The position numbers and the translations under genes are program-made. Below the pieces are notes generated by a model. The model saw only the letters and a list, made by a program, of their open reading frames with translations, ran no database searches and had not been told where the DNA came from. A stretch of 64,000 bases of DNA from assembly GCA_009809945.1 (NCBI GenBank), contig WTPW01002186.1, positions 1 to 64,000 of the forward strand. Reading direction: 5' to 3'. The number at the start of each line of letters is the position of its first letter. Position 1 is the first letter of the stretch. This stretch comes from Gigaspora margarita. Lineage: Eukaryota > Glomeromycota > Glomeromycetes > Diversisporales > Gigasporaceae. Positions 47,944 to 60,734 of the stretch are shown here, in pieces.

Positions 47944-49608
47944 ATTTCTAATCCTTTTATTATTTCATATATGTATGATATTATTTGAATACCATTAGTT
48001 TATGAAGTACAAATGCCATAAAGTTTTACTTTCTCTAATTACTTCGAATATATACATTTCCCTCCATGAGAAACGTTAGAATTCAACAGTTTCAATTAGA
48101 ATTAATAACTATTTTTAATAAAATTATAAATAAAGATTTTTGATTCATCCTTTAAATAACATATAGAAAGTAAGTGAGAATTCTCTTTGACTATTTAGAG
48201 GTCGAATTTTGTAAATATTGTGCAAAAAATAAGATAAAAAAAAAAACGATTAATAATTGATTCGTCACTTCTCTAATTCAATATTAAACTTTTACAAGTT
48301 GTTATTGTATTAAACTATATCGTGTACAGTAAAATAATTTCGATCTATCGTAAACAATGATTCACATGACTCGAACTTTGTAAATAAGTATTAATGAATG
48401 ATGCCTTAACAGATACACCATGAAAGAACTAAAGCTTGGACCCGTTATCCATTTTCATATTAATTTACGGATTTCGCTATTAAATTTAGTATGCAACGGG
48501 ATAACAGACTCAGGTCACGTCTTTTTGACTGTGCTCTATAATAAAAATTAAATGAAAACATATAAAAGTTTACTATTTAAAATTAAAGTTTACAGCTTTA
48601 TAAAATAAAAGAAGAAGAAAAAATTGTGCTTAAAAATTAAAATTTGGCAAATTTTGCAGTTTTGAATATGATATCAATAGATTCTTTTCAACAATCACCT
48701 GGTCCAAATTTCCTATGGAAGAAAAAACAAAAAGTTTTTTGTTGGAACATTGCCTATACTTGGTGTATAGTAGGATAACGCAAGAATACAGTTTTTATAA
48801 AGGTCAACCTATCCTCGGGGAACTCCTTTGTATATTCAGCATGCAAGCCAAAAGCATCCTTTTACAAGATAACTGGCAGGAGGTGGTGCTCTTGTATGAG
48901 AAATTTTGGTGGAGACATAAACATAGCATCTTCATTAATGAAGTAACTTGTGGCAAAACAGTAGGGAACAATAAAGAAATAATTTTATTTTTCTATACTT
49001 TCCTTTAACTTTGTTTCAAATAATGTTTCTTACTCTATGGATTTTTCAAAATTTCATCAAAAAGCAGGAATCTTAGCTTACCCTTTTTTTTTTACTTATT
49101 TTTTTTTCTTTTATTTATTCCTGGCTTTTTTGGCACTTTGCAAAAAAACAAACTGGTACTTTACAAAAACACCAACTCTAATTTCTCTGGCACTTTGCAA
49201 GAACATACTAGATTTTTTTCGCAATTTACAAGAACACCAATATTTACTTCTGAGAAATGTTTTTTTTTATTTTTTTATTTTTCTACTATTTTTAGAAAGT
49301 ATTTAGAAAAAAGAGGAAAACAAATGTGATAGTCAAAACAAAAGAAATAGCTAAAGTAAAAATAATAGTTAAAACAAAGAAACAAAGATAATAGCTAACT
49401 ATAGGGTATGTGAAAATAAGTGTATAGAGCTAATTTTTTATTTTTTTCTTCTACAAATAGTAATGGAATTAGATGTGATGAAGTGTGAAAGTAGTTAAAA
49501 TAATATGTAATAATGTAATAAAGAATATATAATAATTAAAATATAATTTATAATAAAATATAATATTGATTAAAAATATAGGATTTTATAATTTATCATC
49601 AGCCAATT
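47689..49608. other. AT-rich stretch with (TA)n microsatellite; unsupported ORFs
   Basis: A pure (TA)n run lies at about 47904-47938. A plus-strand ORF of 97 codons (48715-49008) has mixed composition but no recognisable domain, introns or context. ORFs at 49037-49329 are built on T-runs and CACTTTGCAA direct repeats. Confidence 0.4.
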
Positions 49609-49855
49609 ATAATGCAGGATCAGGTGTAACGTGAAATCGAAGCGATTATGATTTTTTTTCAAAAATTGGCTATAGCACAAAATTTTGCCTATGAAACCAT
49701 CTCTCAAGCTCTAACAAAAAAAATTTCTCTCGAAATTTTGAATTAGAACTTTGCTAATGTGCCCTACCCTAACCCTAACCTAACTCTCACCCTAACCCTA
49801 AACTAATGAATTTATTTTATTGTTTTGATTTTACATTACACCAGATCTTATAGGG
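49609..49855. repeat. inverted-repeat element with telomere-like interior
   Basis: GGATCAGGTGTAACGTGAAATC (left) and GATTTTACATTACACCAGATC (right) pair with few mismatches. Inside lies CCCTACCCTAACCCTAACC followed by more ACCCTAA words. No target duplication assigned. Confidence 0.55.
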
Positions 49856-49960
49856 TGCAATATATCGCATAGGTGAAAAAATAAAAAATTCAAAAATATA
49901 TATTTAATTTAAAAATATAATATATATCATAATAAATAAAAAATATAAAATTTTATATTA

Positions 49961-50312
49961 GGCCATAAACTTAATTTTTTTGGTTTTCATAACCCAGCCA
50001 GATCATATTTTGAAAATTTTTTGAAAAAAATTTTTTATATATTTTAATAGCTAAGTGGGATTTCAAAAAAAAATTTTTAAAAATTTTATAAAATTTAAAA
50101 TTTTTTATATATAAAATTTTTAAATAAAAGTTCAGGTAGATGGGTTATTACTTAATTTAATACTATAATGCTGGGTTATTATTTTATAAAATTAAAATTT
50201 AAATTTTATAATTTAAAAAATTTTAAAAATTTTTAAATAAAAGTCTGGCTGGCTGGGTCATTTTTTTTGTCTTATGTTATAAGAACCAAAAAATTAACTT
50301 TATATGGTCTTA
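49961..50312. repeat. AACCCAGCC-type inverted-repeat element
   Basis: Left AGGCCATAAACTTAATTTTT and AACCCAGCCAG are matched in inverse by GGCTGGCTGGGTCA and AAAAAATTAACTTTATATGG at the right. The left half is shared with 11805-11960. Confidence 0.55.
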
Positions 50313-52500
50313 AATTGCAAAAATTTTAAACACAATAATATACAAAATATTACCTTCTGCAACCTCCTAAAGAAGAATAATAAGATAGAGGTTTGCATTT
50401 TTTTTTTGGCCTATTTCACAATATTTTGCAATATATTTCAAAATATTTCAAAATTTATTTTAAAATATTTTAAAAAAAATTTTTTGAAAGATTGTGCATC
50501 TTTTTTCAAAAGATTTTGTATTGATCAATTAGTATCATCAATCATTGATTGATCTATTGTTGCTCAAGCCTATTAATTGGTACTCGATTATTATCTAAAT
50601 CAATTAATAATTAAGCATAATATATAATTAAGTCAATTCACTACCTATTCTACAAAACATATCTATAAAACCTATATATCTAGCTACTACTAGCCAATCT
50701 TATCTTAAATACTTCTGCTTGCTTACAAATTTTATTATACATAACATCTCTTTTTTTTAATTGCAAATATAGACTAAAGAGGTCTGCAACTTTTCTTAGC
50801 AAAATTTTAGTCCGAAGTAAATTAGCTTTAGTTTTTTTTATATAATAGTTGATATAATCTATTATAAATATTATGCCACTATAATATTTATATTATTTCT
50901 AATAAAGGAACTAAGAACAAATCTCACTTTAAAAAAAAAAAACTTCTAAAAGTTCTATAATCTATAAATTTAAAAATTTTATTTTAAAAATAGACTTTAA
51001 CAAAAACAAGATTATAATATTTTTTCTATCTATCTATATAAATACTATATTTTTTAAAAATAAGTATTCCAAAAGTAAACATTCTCTACAATTTATTTAT
51101 ATTTAAAATAAATATCTTTATATAATAAAAATAAGCAACTAAATATCAAATTATTCAAATAATTAGTTAAAATTATAATAAATTATACTTGTTGTCAGTA
51201 ATAATACTTAGTGTTCCGAGTTAGTAAAAATTTTGCTAATCAATTAGTTGCCAACTATAGTTGCAACTAATCAATTATTCATATTACATAGTATTATAAT
51301 AGTAGATAATTAGCTAATTAAACCCAAGAAATTAACACAAATAAGCCTTATATAGGCCAATTTAATACTATTTAATAATTATTTGTAATATTTGCAAATA
51401 AGAACTTCAAAATTGTACCAATTAAATAAATTTGTTTTATATAAATTTTGGAATTATAATGAATTTGTTCTATACAAAAAAATCAATATTACAATCAGAT
51501 AATTTCTAAACCAATTATAAATAATTATCTTTCTTGAATTTACTTGCAATTGTAATTTGTAGTTGAGTTGTAAATGGATTTTTGTTAAAATGAGTAAAAT
51601 AAATAGAAATAAGAAGAAATAAATAGAAATAAGCAAAAGGTATTGAAACTAAAAATATTAGTATTTAAATAAGATTTTATATTAGGCTTTCTATTTTTTG
51701 TTTATGTTTTTTTTAGCATTTTTGTATTTACAAAACTTTTTTTTGAAGTTTTTAGACTATTGTGCTAAATATATAAATTATATAAAAGATTGAAAAACAA
51801 AAATTTTGAAATATTTATTATATAGTGCAAAACACTTAGAGACAATATAAAATACATAACTAGTTTTTAAAAGCTAACAACTAATGATACAAAAAAGATA
51901 CAGAAAAAAAAGCTGCTATTTTAAAGCTAAATTAATTTACTACAAAATAGTGGTCTTAATTTTTTTAAAAAATTATTGTTATCAAATTATTAGAGTTTAA
52001 ATTCTGTGTTTTTATATGAATAATCCAAAATAGAACATATAGTAAAAAAATAATATAGTTTTTTTTTTATTTTATATAAAGAATAGGTATTTGAAATAAT
52101 TTAAAATAGGTTTTAATAAATATTTAACTTGTGATTTTAGTTGTAATAATATAAATTTATATAATTATTTTTAATAACATGTTTTTTTTAAACATCCAAT
52201 CAAATTACAAAAAAATATAGCCAATTAAAAGGAAATTATAAAATATCAAAAATCAATTATTTGAATAATTTTAAAATTTTTAAATTTTAAATTTCAAAAT
52301 AGAACATTGCAATCTCTAAATGTTCTTCATTATAGAACAAATATTTAAAAGTACAGTTGTAAAGTGAAATACTTTGTAAAAATATTGTAAAAATATTATA
52401 AAACCAATTTTGAAAATAATAGTATTTAATATTTATTTTCTAAAAGACTTGTTATGTTTTTTAAATTAGGTTCACTATGTTATTTTAAATAAATTTATTA
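50313..52500. other. very AT-rich repeat desert
   Basis: Long A, T and AAATTT runs, degenerate AATCAATTAAT words near 50520-50640 and 51230-51300, and no reading frame of interest. Confidence 0.4.
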
Positions 52501-53333
52501 CCATATCCTATCATGAATAAGCACTACCTTTTTTGAAATTTTAAACTCAAATAACTTGAAAATAATCTAATCAAACTCAATAAAAATTTTTTAAATTAAA
52601 CTTTATAAATTTATAAAATTTAAATAAATAAATTTTTTTTTTTAATTTCTTCGAGCATATACCTGAAGCCGCATATTGGCAGTCTTTTTATTAAGGTCAT
52701 TGGTCATGTGGACCCAACAAGTCCCTACATTTGTATATTTGTAATAATCTACATATGTGCATCTATTACTATTTTTAATTCTACCGTGGCTAACCAGTAC
52801 TAAGCCATCCTATTTTATTCTAGCCGAACTTAATTAGCTAACCCATTTACAACTGGAAATTTAACCAGAACTGTCCAAGTAATTTATGAGCAGAAATGCA
52901 CTAATAGTATTCGAATTCAACCAAACGTGTTCCTTGTTTCAATTTTTCTAGAAGTTTTTCATCCCTGAGGCTAAAAAAACCTCTTTCAAACCAGAAGCCC
53001 TGTTAGAGCAGATTACTCGACATCTATCTGAATTGTCCAGAGAGCTTCAATCCTAAGCCAAGCCCAAAATGTGGCTGAGCTATCCAAACATGGTCCTAGC
53101 ATTCTAATTCAGGTTGTCCTTCACATGATCATGTGTAGTTAAATTTTTTGCCATTCATAGAACTTGAACTGGCAACCTTATATTTGAAACAGTTAATATT
53201 CTGGTAGCATAACCACTATGCTATCGACCCATAGGACAAATAAATAAATTTTTATTAAGTTTTATTAGATAATTTTCAAGTTATTTAAGCTTAAAATTTC
53301 AAAAAAGAGGTGCTTATTTATGATAAAATACGG
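52501..53333. mobile_element. TA-flanked palindromic element interrupted by a tRNA-headed retroposon
   Basis: The left end CCATATCCTATCATGAATAA and right end TTATGATAAAATACGG are inverted copies flanked by TA. The arms (AATTTTAAACTCAAATAACT and its partner) pair for about 100 bases each. The retroposon at 52638-53237 sits at the centre of the palindrome. The terminal CCGTATTTT resembles the 43790 element. Confidence 0.75.
52638..53237 (-). mobile_element. tRNA-headed SINE-like retroposon, TSD AAATAAATAAATTTTT
   Basis: Read on the minus strand, the head is GGGTCGATAGCATAGTGGTT then GCCAGTTCAAGTTC, matching tRNA-type pol III A and B boxes. Its tail at the plus-strand left is a T run (poly-A on the minus strand). 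The 16-bp duplication AAATAAATAAATTTTT lies at 52622-52637 and 53238-53253. The body (about 500 bases) is less AT-rich than its surroundings and non-coding. At about 600 bp it is longer than most SINEs. Confidence 0.88.
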
Positions 53334-53335
53334 TA

Positions 53336-54174
53336 TTTCTTAAAAGGTTTTGTAGCCAAATTTTGAAAAATATTTAGATTTTTTTAAAAAAATTCAAAAA
53401 ATTAATTATCAGTTATTTAAATATTTTTTTATTTTATATAAGAGGAATATCAAAAATCAGGTGATTTTTTAGAAGAAAAGGGAGTAAAAAAAGTTGAAAT
53501 TATATATAAAGAACCTGACTATTTATATATTAATTAAAGAAGGGGAGAAAGGTAGGCCTCTAATAAAAAATAATCAAATAATTAATGATATAGCTCTAAT
53601 ATATTATTTGAAATAGAAATAATTTATTTGTTACTCAGGTAAATTATTCACCCTCTTCCTCATATAAAAATAAAATTCTAGTTATATATTAGGGTTAGAG
53701 TTAAAGTTAGAGTTAGGATTAGGATTAGAGCTAGAGTTAGAATTAAATTTAAAGTATAATCACGAGAAGAGCATTTTTTGTTAAAAATGCAATAGGAGTT
53801 ACTTTAATAAAATTTTAAAATAGTATAATATAGGTAAAGAATATCAAATTTCACTCTAGATAAAAAATAAATGTGCTCTTTAAAATATATTTTATCAATT
53901 TTATTAGAAAAATTTTTTAAAATTATTAAAAAACTTTTAATTAATTAAGTTCAAAGTTTGTATAACTTTAGATTCTAATATTAAATTAAATTTTTTTTAT
54001 ATTTTCTAAAATTTCATATATTTCTGAAGCTAAAAAAAACTTTTGCTCTTAGAACAAGTATTAATTTTTACAAATAAATTACAAAACTTGTAATAACGAA
54101 AGTTGTAATCCTTTATATAATCTATAAAATTGTATTAAGAACAATAGATCTAAAATTAATATATAGAAAGTTCA
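53336..54174. other. AT-rich stretch with TTAGGG-like words
   Basis: AGGGTTAGAGTTAAAGTTAG and GGATTAGGATTAGAGC (53690-53740) are degenerate telomere-like or simple repeats. No gene. Confidence 0.4.
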
Positions 54175-54541
54175 AGTTTACTAAAACATACCACTAGTGT
54201 TCAACACTAGTATGTGGTGTAATGTGAAGATCAATATAAAAAAATAAACAAAAAAAATAAACAAAAATTGAATTTAATAAATATTAAGTGAGAGTTAATA
54301 GTTAGGTGTTAGGGTGAGGCATAGTATATAGTGAAATTTCACAAGAAATTTTCTTTTTTTAAAAAAAAAAAGGTGGTTTTATAGATGAAATTTTAAATTA
54401 GAAGGTATTTTTGAAAAAAATAGCAAAATAGCAAAAAATTTATATTATACAAGATCTTTATATTATACTGCATTTAAAAAATGTGATTGGTGAAAAATCA
54501 TTGTGGTATTGGCACCAGTAGTGCATTTTAGTAAACTTATA
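54175..54541. repeat. imperfect inverted-repeat element
   Basis: AAGTTTACTAAAACATACCA (left) and CATTTTAGTAAACTT (right) are inverse ends. ACTAGTGTTCAACACTAGT is a perfect small palindrome just inside the left end. GTTAGGTGTTAGGGTG lies in the interior. Confidence 0.5.
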
Positions 54542-54742
54542 AAAAGTTTGCTTAAAAATTTTAAAATATTTTTTTAATTAAAAAATTTTTTTAAAAATAA
54601 ATATTTTGAACTTATAAGCAACTACAATTATTTTTTTTATAATCTAAATACAAATACAACAAGAATATAATTCTTATTTAAATATTATTATATAAAATTT
54701 TATTTAAATATTTTAAATATTTAAAAAAGTAAATCTTATAGT

Positions 54743-54921
54743 AGGACCCGAAATATACATAGATAGGTCAGGTTAATTATAAAATTACTAAAAATGAAAA
54801 ATTTGCAGAAAAAACCTTAAAAATAAGCAAAAAATTACTAAAAATAGAAAAGTTCTATATAAAAAAACCCCCAAAATAAGCAAACTAATACCTGATCTAT
54901 CTATGTATATTTTAGGGTCCT
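54743..54921. mobile_element. AGGACCC-ended MITE, TSD CTTATAGT
   Basis: AGGACCCGAAATATACATAG and CTATGTATATTTTAGGGTCCT are inverted ends. CTTATAGT flanks both sides (54735-54742 and 54922-54929). It is a close relative of the 181-bp element at 61457, with the same AAATAAGCAAAAAATTACTA interior. Confidence 0.9.
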
Positions 54922-54929
54922 CTTATAGT

Positions 54930-55384
54930 ATAATTGTTGCCAAATTTGCTTGTAATTGATTACTATTTAAAGAATACTTCTTTTTATATAAAAGAATTAT
55001 ATATTGCATTAATTTAAATTGCAAACATTTAGTTTAATCTTCTATTCTTGTATATAATTTATATATATTTGTCTTTGTATAATTTAAGCTACTTATATAA
55101 ACTTTTTTATATAAATTATTTAATAAATATATAAACAAGATCTCATTTTAAAAAATATATATATATTAATAAATTACTATAGTGTACTAACCAAAAGACC
55201 TAGAGTTAATACAAAATACCTATCAACAAACTTACAAAAACCTGTGTATATTATAGCTGTAGGTTTGTACTACAAGAAAAAATTTTTAGCTATTTATATA
55301 TTTTAAACTTACATAAGGGAGCCTACTTTTATCACCTAATTTTCTAGAGGAGGGGTCAAAAATTTTGGAAATTACATATAAATA
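54930..55384. other. AT-rich stretch, nothing recognised
   Basis: No gene or repeat supported. Confidence 0.35.
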
Positions 55385-55399
55385 CCTGATAATTTTTAT

Positions 55400-56390
55400 T
55401 TTTTATTTTTTATTTTTTTTTTTATGTTAAAGTTACCGCTATAGAAAAAGGCTTTTATTCAAGTAAATCAGATCACGGGTGCCTCCAGGGGTACCTGACA
55501 TTTGTTACATAGATGAGAGTACAACTAGCCACACGTACAACTTTTGGTTGTCTAATTTAAGTAGTCTGCCCGAAGGTTCTACACTAGTTGCCATACCTGC
55601 AACCCAACTAGAGGTTTACCTATTTAAACCCTCTGGTCCACGCTCTTTCTGCCAAATCCTTTTTGTATCACCAGTACAGTCCTCTGTTGCATAAGTTAGT
55701 CAAGGCCAGTTCCAGATACTCACAGAATCCCCTTAGGACTAGTTTATCTTCACAGCACACATGGTAGAGCAGTCCCTGTCCCATACAGGTATTATTTATA
55801 CTTCAGTAACTTATGCATCTGCATTATACCGATACTTGCAGTTAGGGATTATTTTTAAACTGCTAACATTACCTACTTCCGCCCTTGCAAAGTTTGCTCT
55901 GATCCTAGCACACACCTTACCATCCTACTGGTCCTTATATCGAATTCACAAACTTCCAAACCAGTTAGCCCAGAAGAGTCGATATGGCCGTCTTCTCTTG
56001 GTACCTACTTTTGTAACATAGGTCTTTTTTCTCCGGTACAACTCTGGTGGCCAGGTTGGTGGACTCCCCCCTCAAGAGTCTTGTTGTCTAATTCTCCAGT
56101 TCTAGTTTCTGATATTCTGGCTTTGGTAGCACTGTCAAAGATCTTTGCTACCTCCTTACTCAAAACTTGCCAAACAGGTTTCCATTTCTCTGGTTTGCTG
56201 GATTTTGTGCACCCAGGAGCTCCTATTTAAAATGGTGTACCAAGGACTACAGATAATGTACCCAACTGATTGACAAGAAACAGTTACCGGAACACAGGTC
56301 TATTTTTCAAAGTGTCATCAGTAAATTTGAACCCTAGACCTGTCACTTGGAAGTGACAACTTACCAACTTTACTAAGCCGTCACACCCTT
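55400..56390 (-). mobile_element. long tRNA-headed retroposon, TSD CCTGATAATTTTTAT
   Basis: On the minus strand the head reads GGTGTGACGGCTTAGTAAAG, TTGGTAAGTTGTCAC, then TCTAGGGTTCAAATTTACTG, which resembles tRNA D-, anticodon- and T-arms with A- and B-box character. The plus-strand left end is a T-rich run, the tail. CCTGATAATTTTTAT occurs at 55385-55399 and 56391-56405. The body of about 900 bases is clearly GC-richer than its surroundings. Two plus-strand ORFs (55479-55694 and 55761-56021) lie antisense to it and match nothing known. It could be a SINE of unusual length or a tRNA-headed retrogene. Confidence 0.8.
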
Positions 56391-56405
56391 CCTGATAATT
56401 TTTAT

Positions 56406-57017
56406 ACATATCCACCGATTTGATTTTTAGAGATCTTTTTTCGATAAACCATTACACAAATTCTGCTATTAAGTAACGTGAAGAATAACAAATGAAACCT
56501 TCAAATAAATAGTTTTTTTGGCCTCAATATGAGATAAATAAGCAATAAATATTCAAAGAACAGCCACACCAAGCTATAAAAGAAGCACTATTATTAGTTG
56601 TTTGAAGTATTTAGATATTTTCGAATAGTGAAGAATTGGTTTGTTATTGAACGATTAGTTTGTCATTAAATGATCAGTTGTATAATGGGTAATGCTAAAT
56701 TCAGAAGCAATTTTTAAAAAAGGCACTTTTTTAACTTACTTTTAGCTAATAATTAAACATGTAGATATTAAAATATTCTATATACTTAATTATAGATTAA
56801 AAGTAAGTTTAAAAGACTGTTATTGTAAAAATTCACTTTGTAATAAATTTTAATAGCAAATAATTCTCGATCATAATTGGTTAATTTTGGGGTAAAACCA
56901 AATTAGTGGATATGATATAAAGATAGGGAGAGAGGTAGGGCTACTAGTAAACTGAAATCAGGTAATAAAAGTAAACGTCCTAAGTAGTCTAAAAATTTAA
57001 AACAATTTATTAGTCAT
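56406..57017. other. AT-rich stretch, nothing recognised
   Basis: No gene or clear repeat. Confidence 0.35.
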
Positions 57018-59402
57018 AGGACATGTCCCCTTGAAATAAGTTTAAAATAAGTTTATAATAAAGGAAAAATGTATGTCTCGCATCTAGCGATCTACATTGC
57101 ATCTCACATCTCGATTTTGATTGGTTAATTGTTAAGTTATAATTTTGGAGTTATTTTTTATTTTAACAATAACTCATATAATATTAATAAAAATTACTTT
57201 TAGATGATATACCTATATGCAAAATTTCATGCTAAACAAGTTTACTTAGACGCCAAACAAAGATTATCTTAATAGAATTTTAGGATATTTTCATTTTTTT
57301 ATTTTTTTCTTTAGTTTTTTGATAATATCTTAAAAACTTACTAAAATAATCTTCTTAAGTCGTCTAAGTAAACTTGTTTAGCATCAAATTTTACACATAG
57401 GTGCAAAAAATTTTTATAATATATTTAATTTTTCTTAAGATATTTAGATTTTTTAATTTTTGTTTACATTTTTTGTCTTTGTTTACATTCAATCATTACA
57501 CAAAATTTAATCATCTTATTGGTACGATCGGAGGTACAAAAAATAAGAATACCAACCCTCCGCAGAATATAAATTGCTTCTATAATAAAAATTATAAAAA
57601 AACATATGAATTTACTATAAACTTTGAGCTAAGATCCCTCTCTGGCTTAACTAATTAACTTAAAATTAAATTTTGCAGGTATATAGAACAAGAAAAGAAA
57701 AAAATTTTGAGCTTAAAAACTGCATTAAAATTTTGCCAATTTTGCACTTTTTCAAAATATAACTCTGTCAAAAACAAATATTTACAAATTCTAAATTAGC
57801 AGTTATATGTAAAATTATACTCTGAACAACTTTACTTAGATGACAGAAGTAAGGTTACCTTGTAAGAAAAATGGGTTATCTATGTACTAAAGTTAAAATT
57901 TATTGTATTTCATGATCTAACTTTTTTTTCTTATTAGGTAACCTACTTTGGGCTCTTAAGCAAAGTTGTTTAGCATGTAATTATACATTATATTTGAAAT
58001 TGAAATGTGCTTTTCGAACCTTTTACTAAGTAAAAAATGTGTTTAAAGTTAGAAAAAATTTTTTTTAAAAAAATTTTTTTTTTAAAAAAAAATTTTTTCT
58101 AAATAAAAGGTCTGAAAAGTGCGTTTCAATCTCAAATATAATGTAAAATTACATTCTGAACAACTTTGCTTAAGAGCCCAAAATAGGATATCTAATAAGA
58201 AAAAAAAGTTAAATCATGAAATACAATAAATTTTAACTTTAGTACATAGATAACCCATTTTTCTTACAAGGTAAACTACTTCTGTCGCCTAAGTAAAGTT
58301 GTTCAGAGCATAATTTTACATATAACTACTAATTTAAAATTTGTAAATATTTGTTTTTGACAGAGTTACATTTTGAAAAAGTGCAAAATTGACAAAATTT
58401 TAATGCATTTTTAAGCTCAAAATTTTCTTCTTTTTTTGTTCTATATACCTGCAAAATTTAATTTTAAGTTAATTAGAGGACCCCTGAATAAAAAAAATTT
58501 TATATAGTGAACTCTATGCATACACTTTCAATTTTTTTTAAGAAGTTTTATCATACAGTTACACAAATTTCCTTTTTAAGCCATCACGTGTAGAGACCTT
58601 CATCATATATTCAATATATACTAGGCAAAATTGCTTGTCGTACACCCATTTAATGATAATATGATTTATCGTATGGTTAATTAATGACCAAGAAAAGATT
58701 CGTTGTACATTTTTATTCAAATTTAGCGTAATNTATATTGTATACTTATTATATTTTTTGTTTTATTGTATACTTGGCACATCGAAGTGTTTGGTATACT
58801 ACATATAGAAAGATCAACCTATAGTAAAATGCTATACATTTTAACAAAAATTATTATNATTNAAATAACTAGCAGTAAATGGTACTCGAATTTTATTTTA
58901 ATTGGGGTTAGAAAAATTATAGACATAATACTATTATGCAAAGGATAATTTTTGTTAAACTGCAGAAGCTAATTTTATANATACAATTTTGATTGAAAAT
59001 TTTGAGACTTTTGTAACTGTTGACAAAAATAGATTTATCCAACGATTATCAAATATATAGTTTACTATAGATAATAATAATGATTAAATATTTGTCGTAC
59101 ATATTACAGTCAAATTCTATAGTTTTATAGTACATTTTAGCTAAAATTTTNAATAAATATAAAATTTTTGTCGTACATTTTAGGTTTATTTTTGCTGATG
59201 TCGTACATTTTAATCAAATTTAGCTGTACACTTTGCTAGTTTTTTCAGACAGAGTTAGCTATATAAATTTTTTGGTATTCAGGGGTCCTTTAATTAGTTA
59301 AGCCGAGAAGGATCTTCAGCTCAAAGTTTATAGTAAATTCATATATTTTTTTTATAATTTTTATTATAAACTTATTTCTGGGGAACATGTCCTATAACTG
59401 TT
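57018..59402. repeat. fold-back repeat, copy B, with nested insertion
   Basis: Outer ends CATAGGACATGTCCCC and GGGGAACATGTCCTATA are inverse. The arms (ATATGAATTTACTATAAACT, then ACAAATATTTACAAATTCTA) mirror around about 58075, where long A and T runs meet. An extra inverted module (GTTTACTTAGACG and its inverse) lies at 57210-57405. The right arm is split by the 813-bp element at 58477. Confidence 0.7.
58477..59289. mobile_element. 813-bp AGGACCCC-ended element, TSD TTAATTAG
   Basis: AGGACCCCTGAATA and TATTCAGGGGTCCT are exact inverted ends, with pairing continuing imperfectly for about 40 bases. TTAATTAG flanks both sides (58469-58476 and 59290-59297). Inside, TGTCGTACATTTTA-like words recur near both ends. 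Five ambiguous bases (58733, 58858, 58862, 58980, 59151) all fall in this element. No transposase frame is open. Confidence 0.92.
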
Positions 59403-60197
59403 ATATTTAATAATAGAGATCTTATATTTTGTACTAGATATTTTGCAATAAAAGACATTAAAAAGTAAGTGCTTTGATCAATGTACTACAGTCTGATCTC
59501 ATTATAGTCACCCTTGATAAAATCACAACCTTATTATAATTATCTTTTTTTATTTACCAAATAAATTTATATTATTTTACTCTCTATATAGTCACAATTA
59601 CTTTATAATTACTATCACACTATTTTTAAAAACAAAAGTCATAAATGTATATTAAATTTACCTTAATAAAATCACAAAGAATATAATATAGTTAAAATAT
59701 TAATAATAAAAATCAAAAATTTAAAAAACTTATATATATTTTTTTTAAAAATTAGTTAATAAAATAAAAATCTAATTAATTACAAATCGTTGCTACATAT
59801 AAACCTTTATTTATTTATAAGCAAATTGATTACTGCACATTAATTATAGTTATTTTACCTAATAAATTACATATATAGTTAAATTTTTATAATTTTTGGA
59901 ATAATTTTTATTATGATTATTTTACATTTTACTTAATACAAAAAAAATAAAAATTTTTTAATTTTTTTTGTCTAATGTAAAATATAAAATTAACATAATA
60001 AAAAATTACTTCAAAATTAAAAAATTTTACTATATATGTAATTTATTATATAGAACAACTTTATTAATATGCAATAATCAATTTGCTTACAAAAAAATAA
60101 AGTTTATATATAGCAACAATTTGTGATCATTTAAAAATTTTTTTATAATTACATTATTTTGCTATTTATTATTAAAGTGACTATATAGAGTTTATTA
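59403..60197. other. AT-rich stretch with TATAGTCAC words
   Basis: TACAGTCTGATCTCATTATA at about 59490 looks like a TA-flanked transposon end, and CTATATAGTCAC or inverses recur (59585, 60175), suggesting a decayed Tc1/pogo-like element. Not provable here. Confidence 0.35.
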
Positions 60198-60731
60198 GGG
60201 GGCATCCATAAATAAAGTTATGCTTGAAGGGGGGGTCCCCCAAAATATAACGAATTTCCAATATATAGAGGAGGGGTCCCCTTCAACATAATGCAATTTT
60301 TTTATAAAAATTTGTCTAAAACTTGATCCAGTGGTCCAAGTTGGATGATTTTGGTACCATTCGAACCGTCTCGAGGAGAAGATTCGAATAGTACTAAAAT
60401 TGGTTGATTTGGATCACTGGATCATGTTTTATTAATGAAATACTATTGGTTATTATGTTTTCTTATAAAATTACTATAAAATCAATAGTATTTCATTAAT
60501 AAAACGTGATCCAGTAATCCAAATGAAATGATTTTGGTACCATTGGATTTGTCTTATAGAGACGAATCGAATGGTACCAAAATCATCCAAATTGGATCAC
60601 TGGGTCATAATATATTCAAGTTTTTGTAAAATTATATATATAAACATATGGATTTTTAAAAAATTTTTTATATAGTAGAGGGGGTCAAGAGCTACTATGT
60701 AGGGTACATAATGTTATTTATGGATGCTCCC
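60198..60731. mobile_element. Harbinger-like MITE, TTA TSD
   Basis: GGGGGCATCCATAAATAA and TTATTTATGGATGCTCCC are inverted ends flanked by TTA (60195-60197 and 60732-60734). The interior is an imperfect palindrome with TGGTACCATT and TTTGGATCACTGGATCA words. A second copy at 39402-40280 and a solo end at 40514 belong to the same family. Confidence 0.88.
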
Positions 60732-60734
60732 TTA

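Noticed and set aside
48715..49008. 97-codon plus-strand ORF
   Set aside because: Composition is not obviously spurious, but there is no recognisable domain, splice context or neighbour; left unannotated as a gene.
49037..49329. Overlapping Phe-rich ORFs
   Set aside because: Built on poly-T and CACTTTGCAA repeats in two frames.
53150..53237. A functional tRNA gene on the minus strand
   Set aside because: Only the box A and box B regions resemble a tRNA; it is followed by a long body, a poly-A tail and target duplications, so it is a retroposon head.
55479..56021. Two plus-strand ORFs in the GC-richer block
   Set aside because: They lie antisense within the tRNA-headed retroposon, are short, and resemble nothing known.
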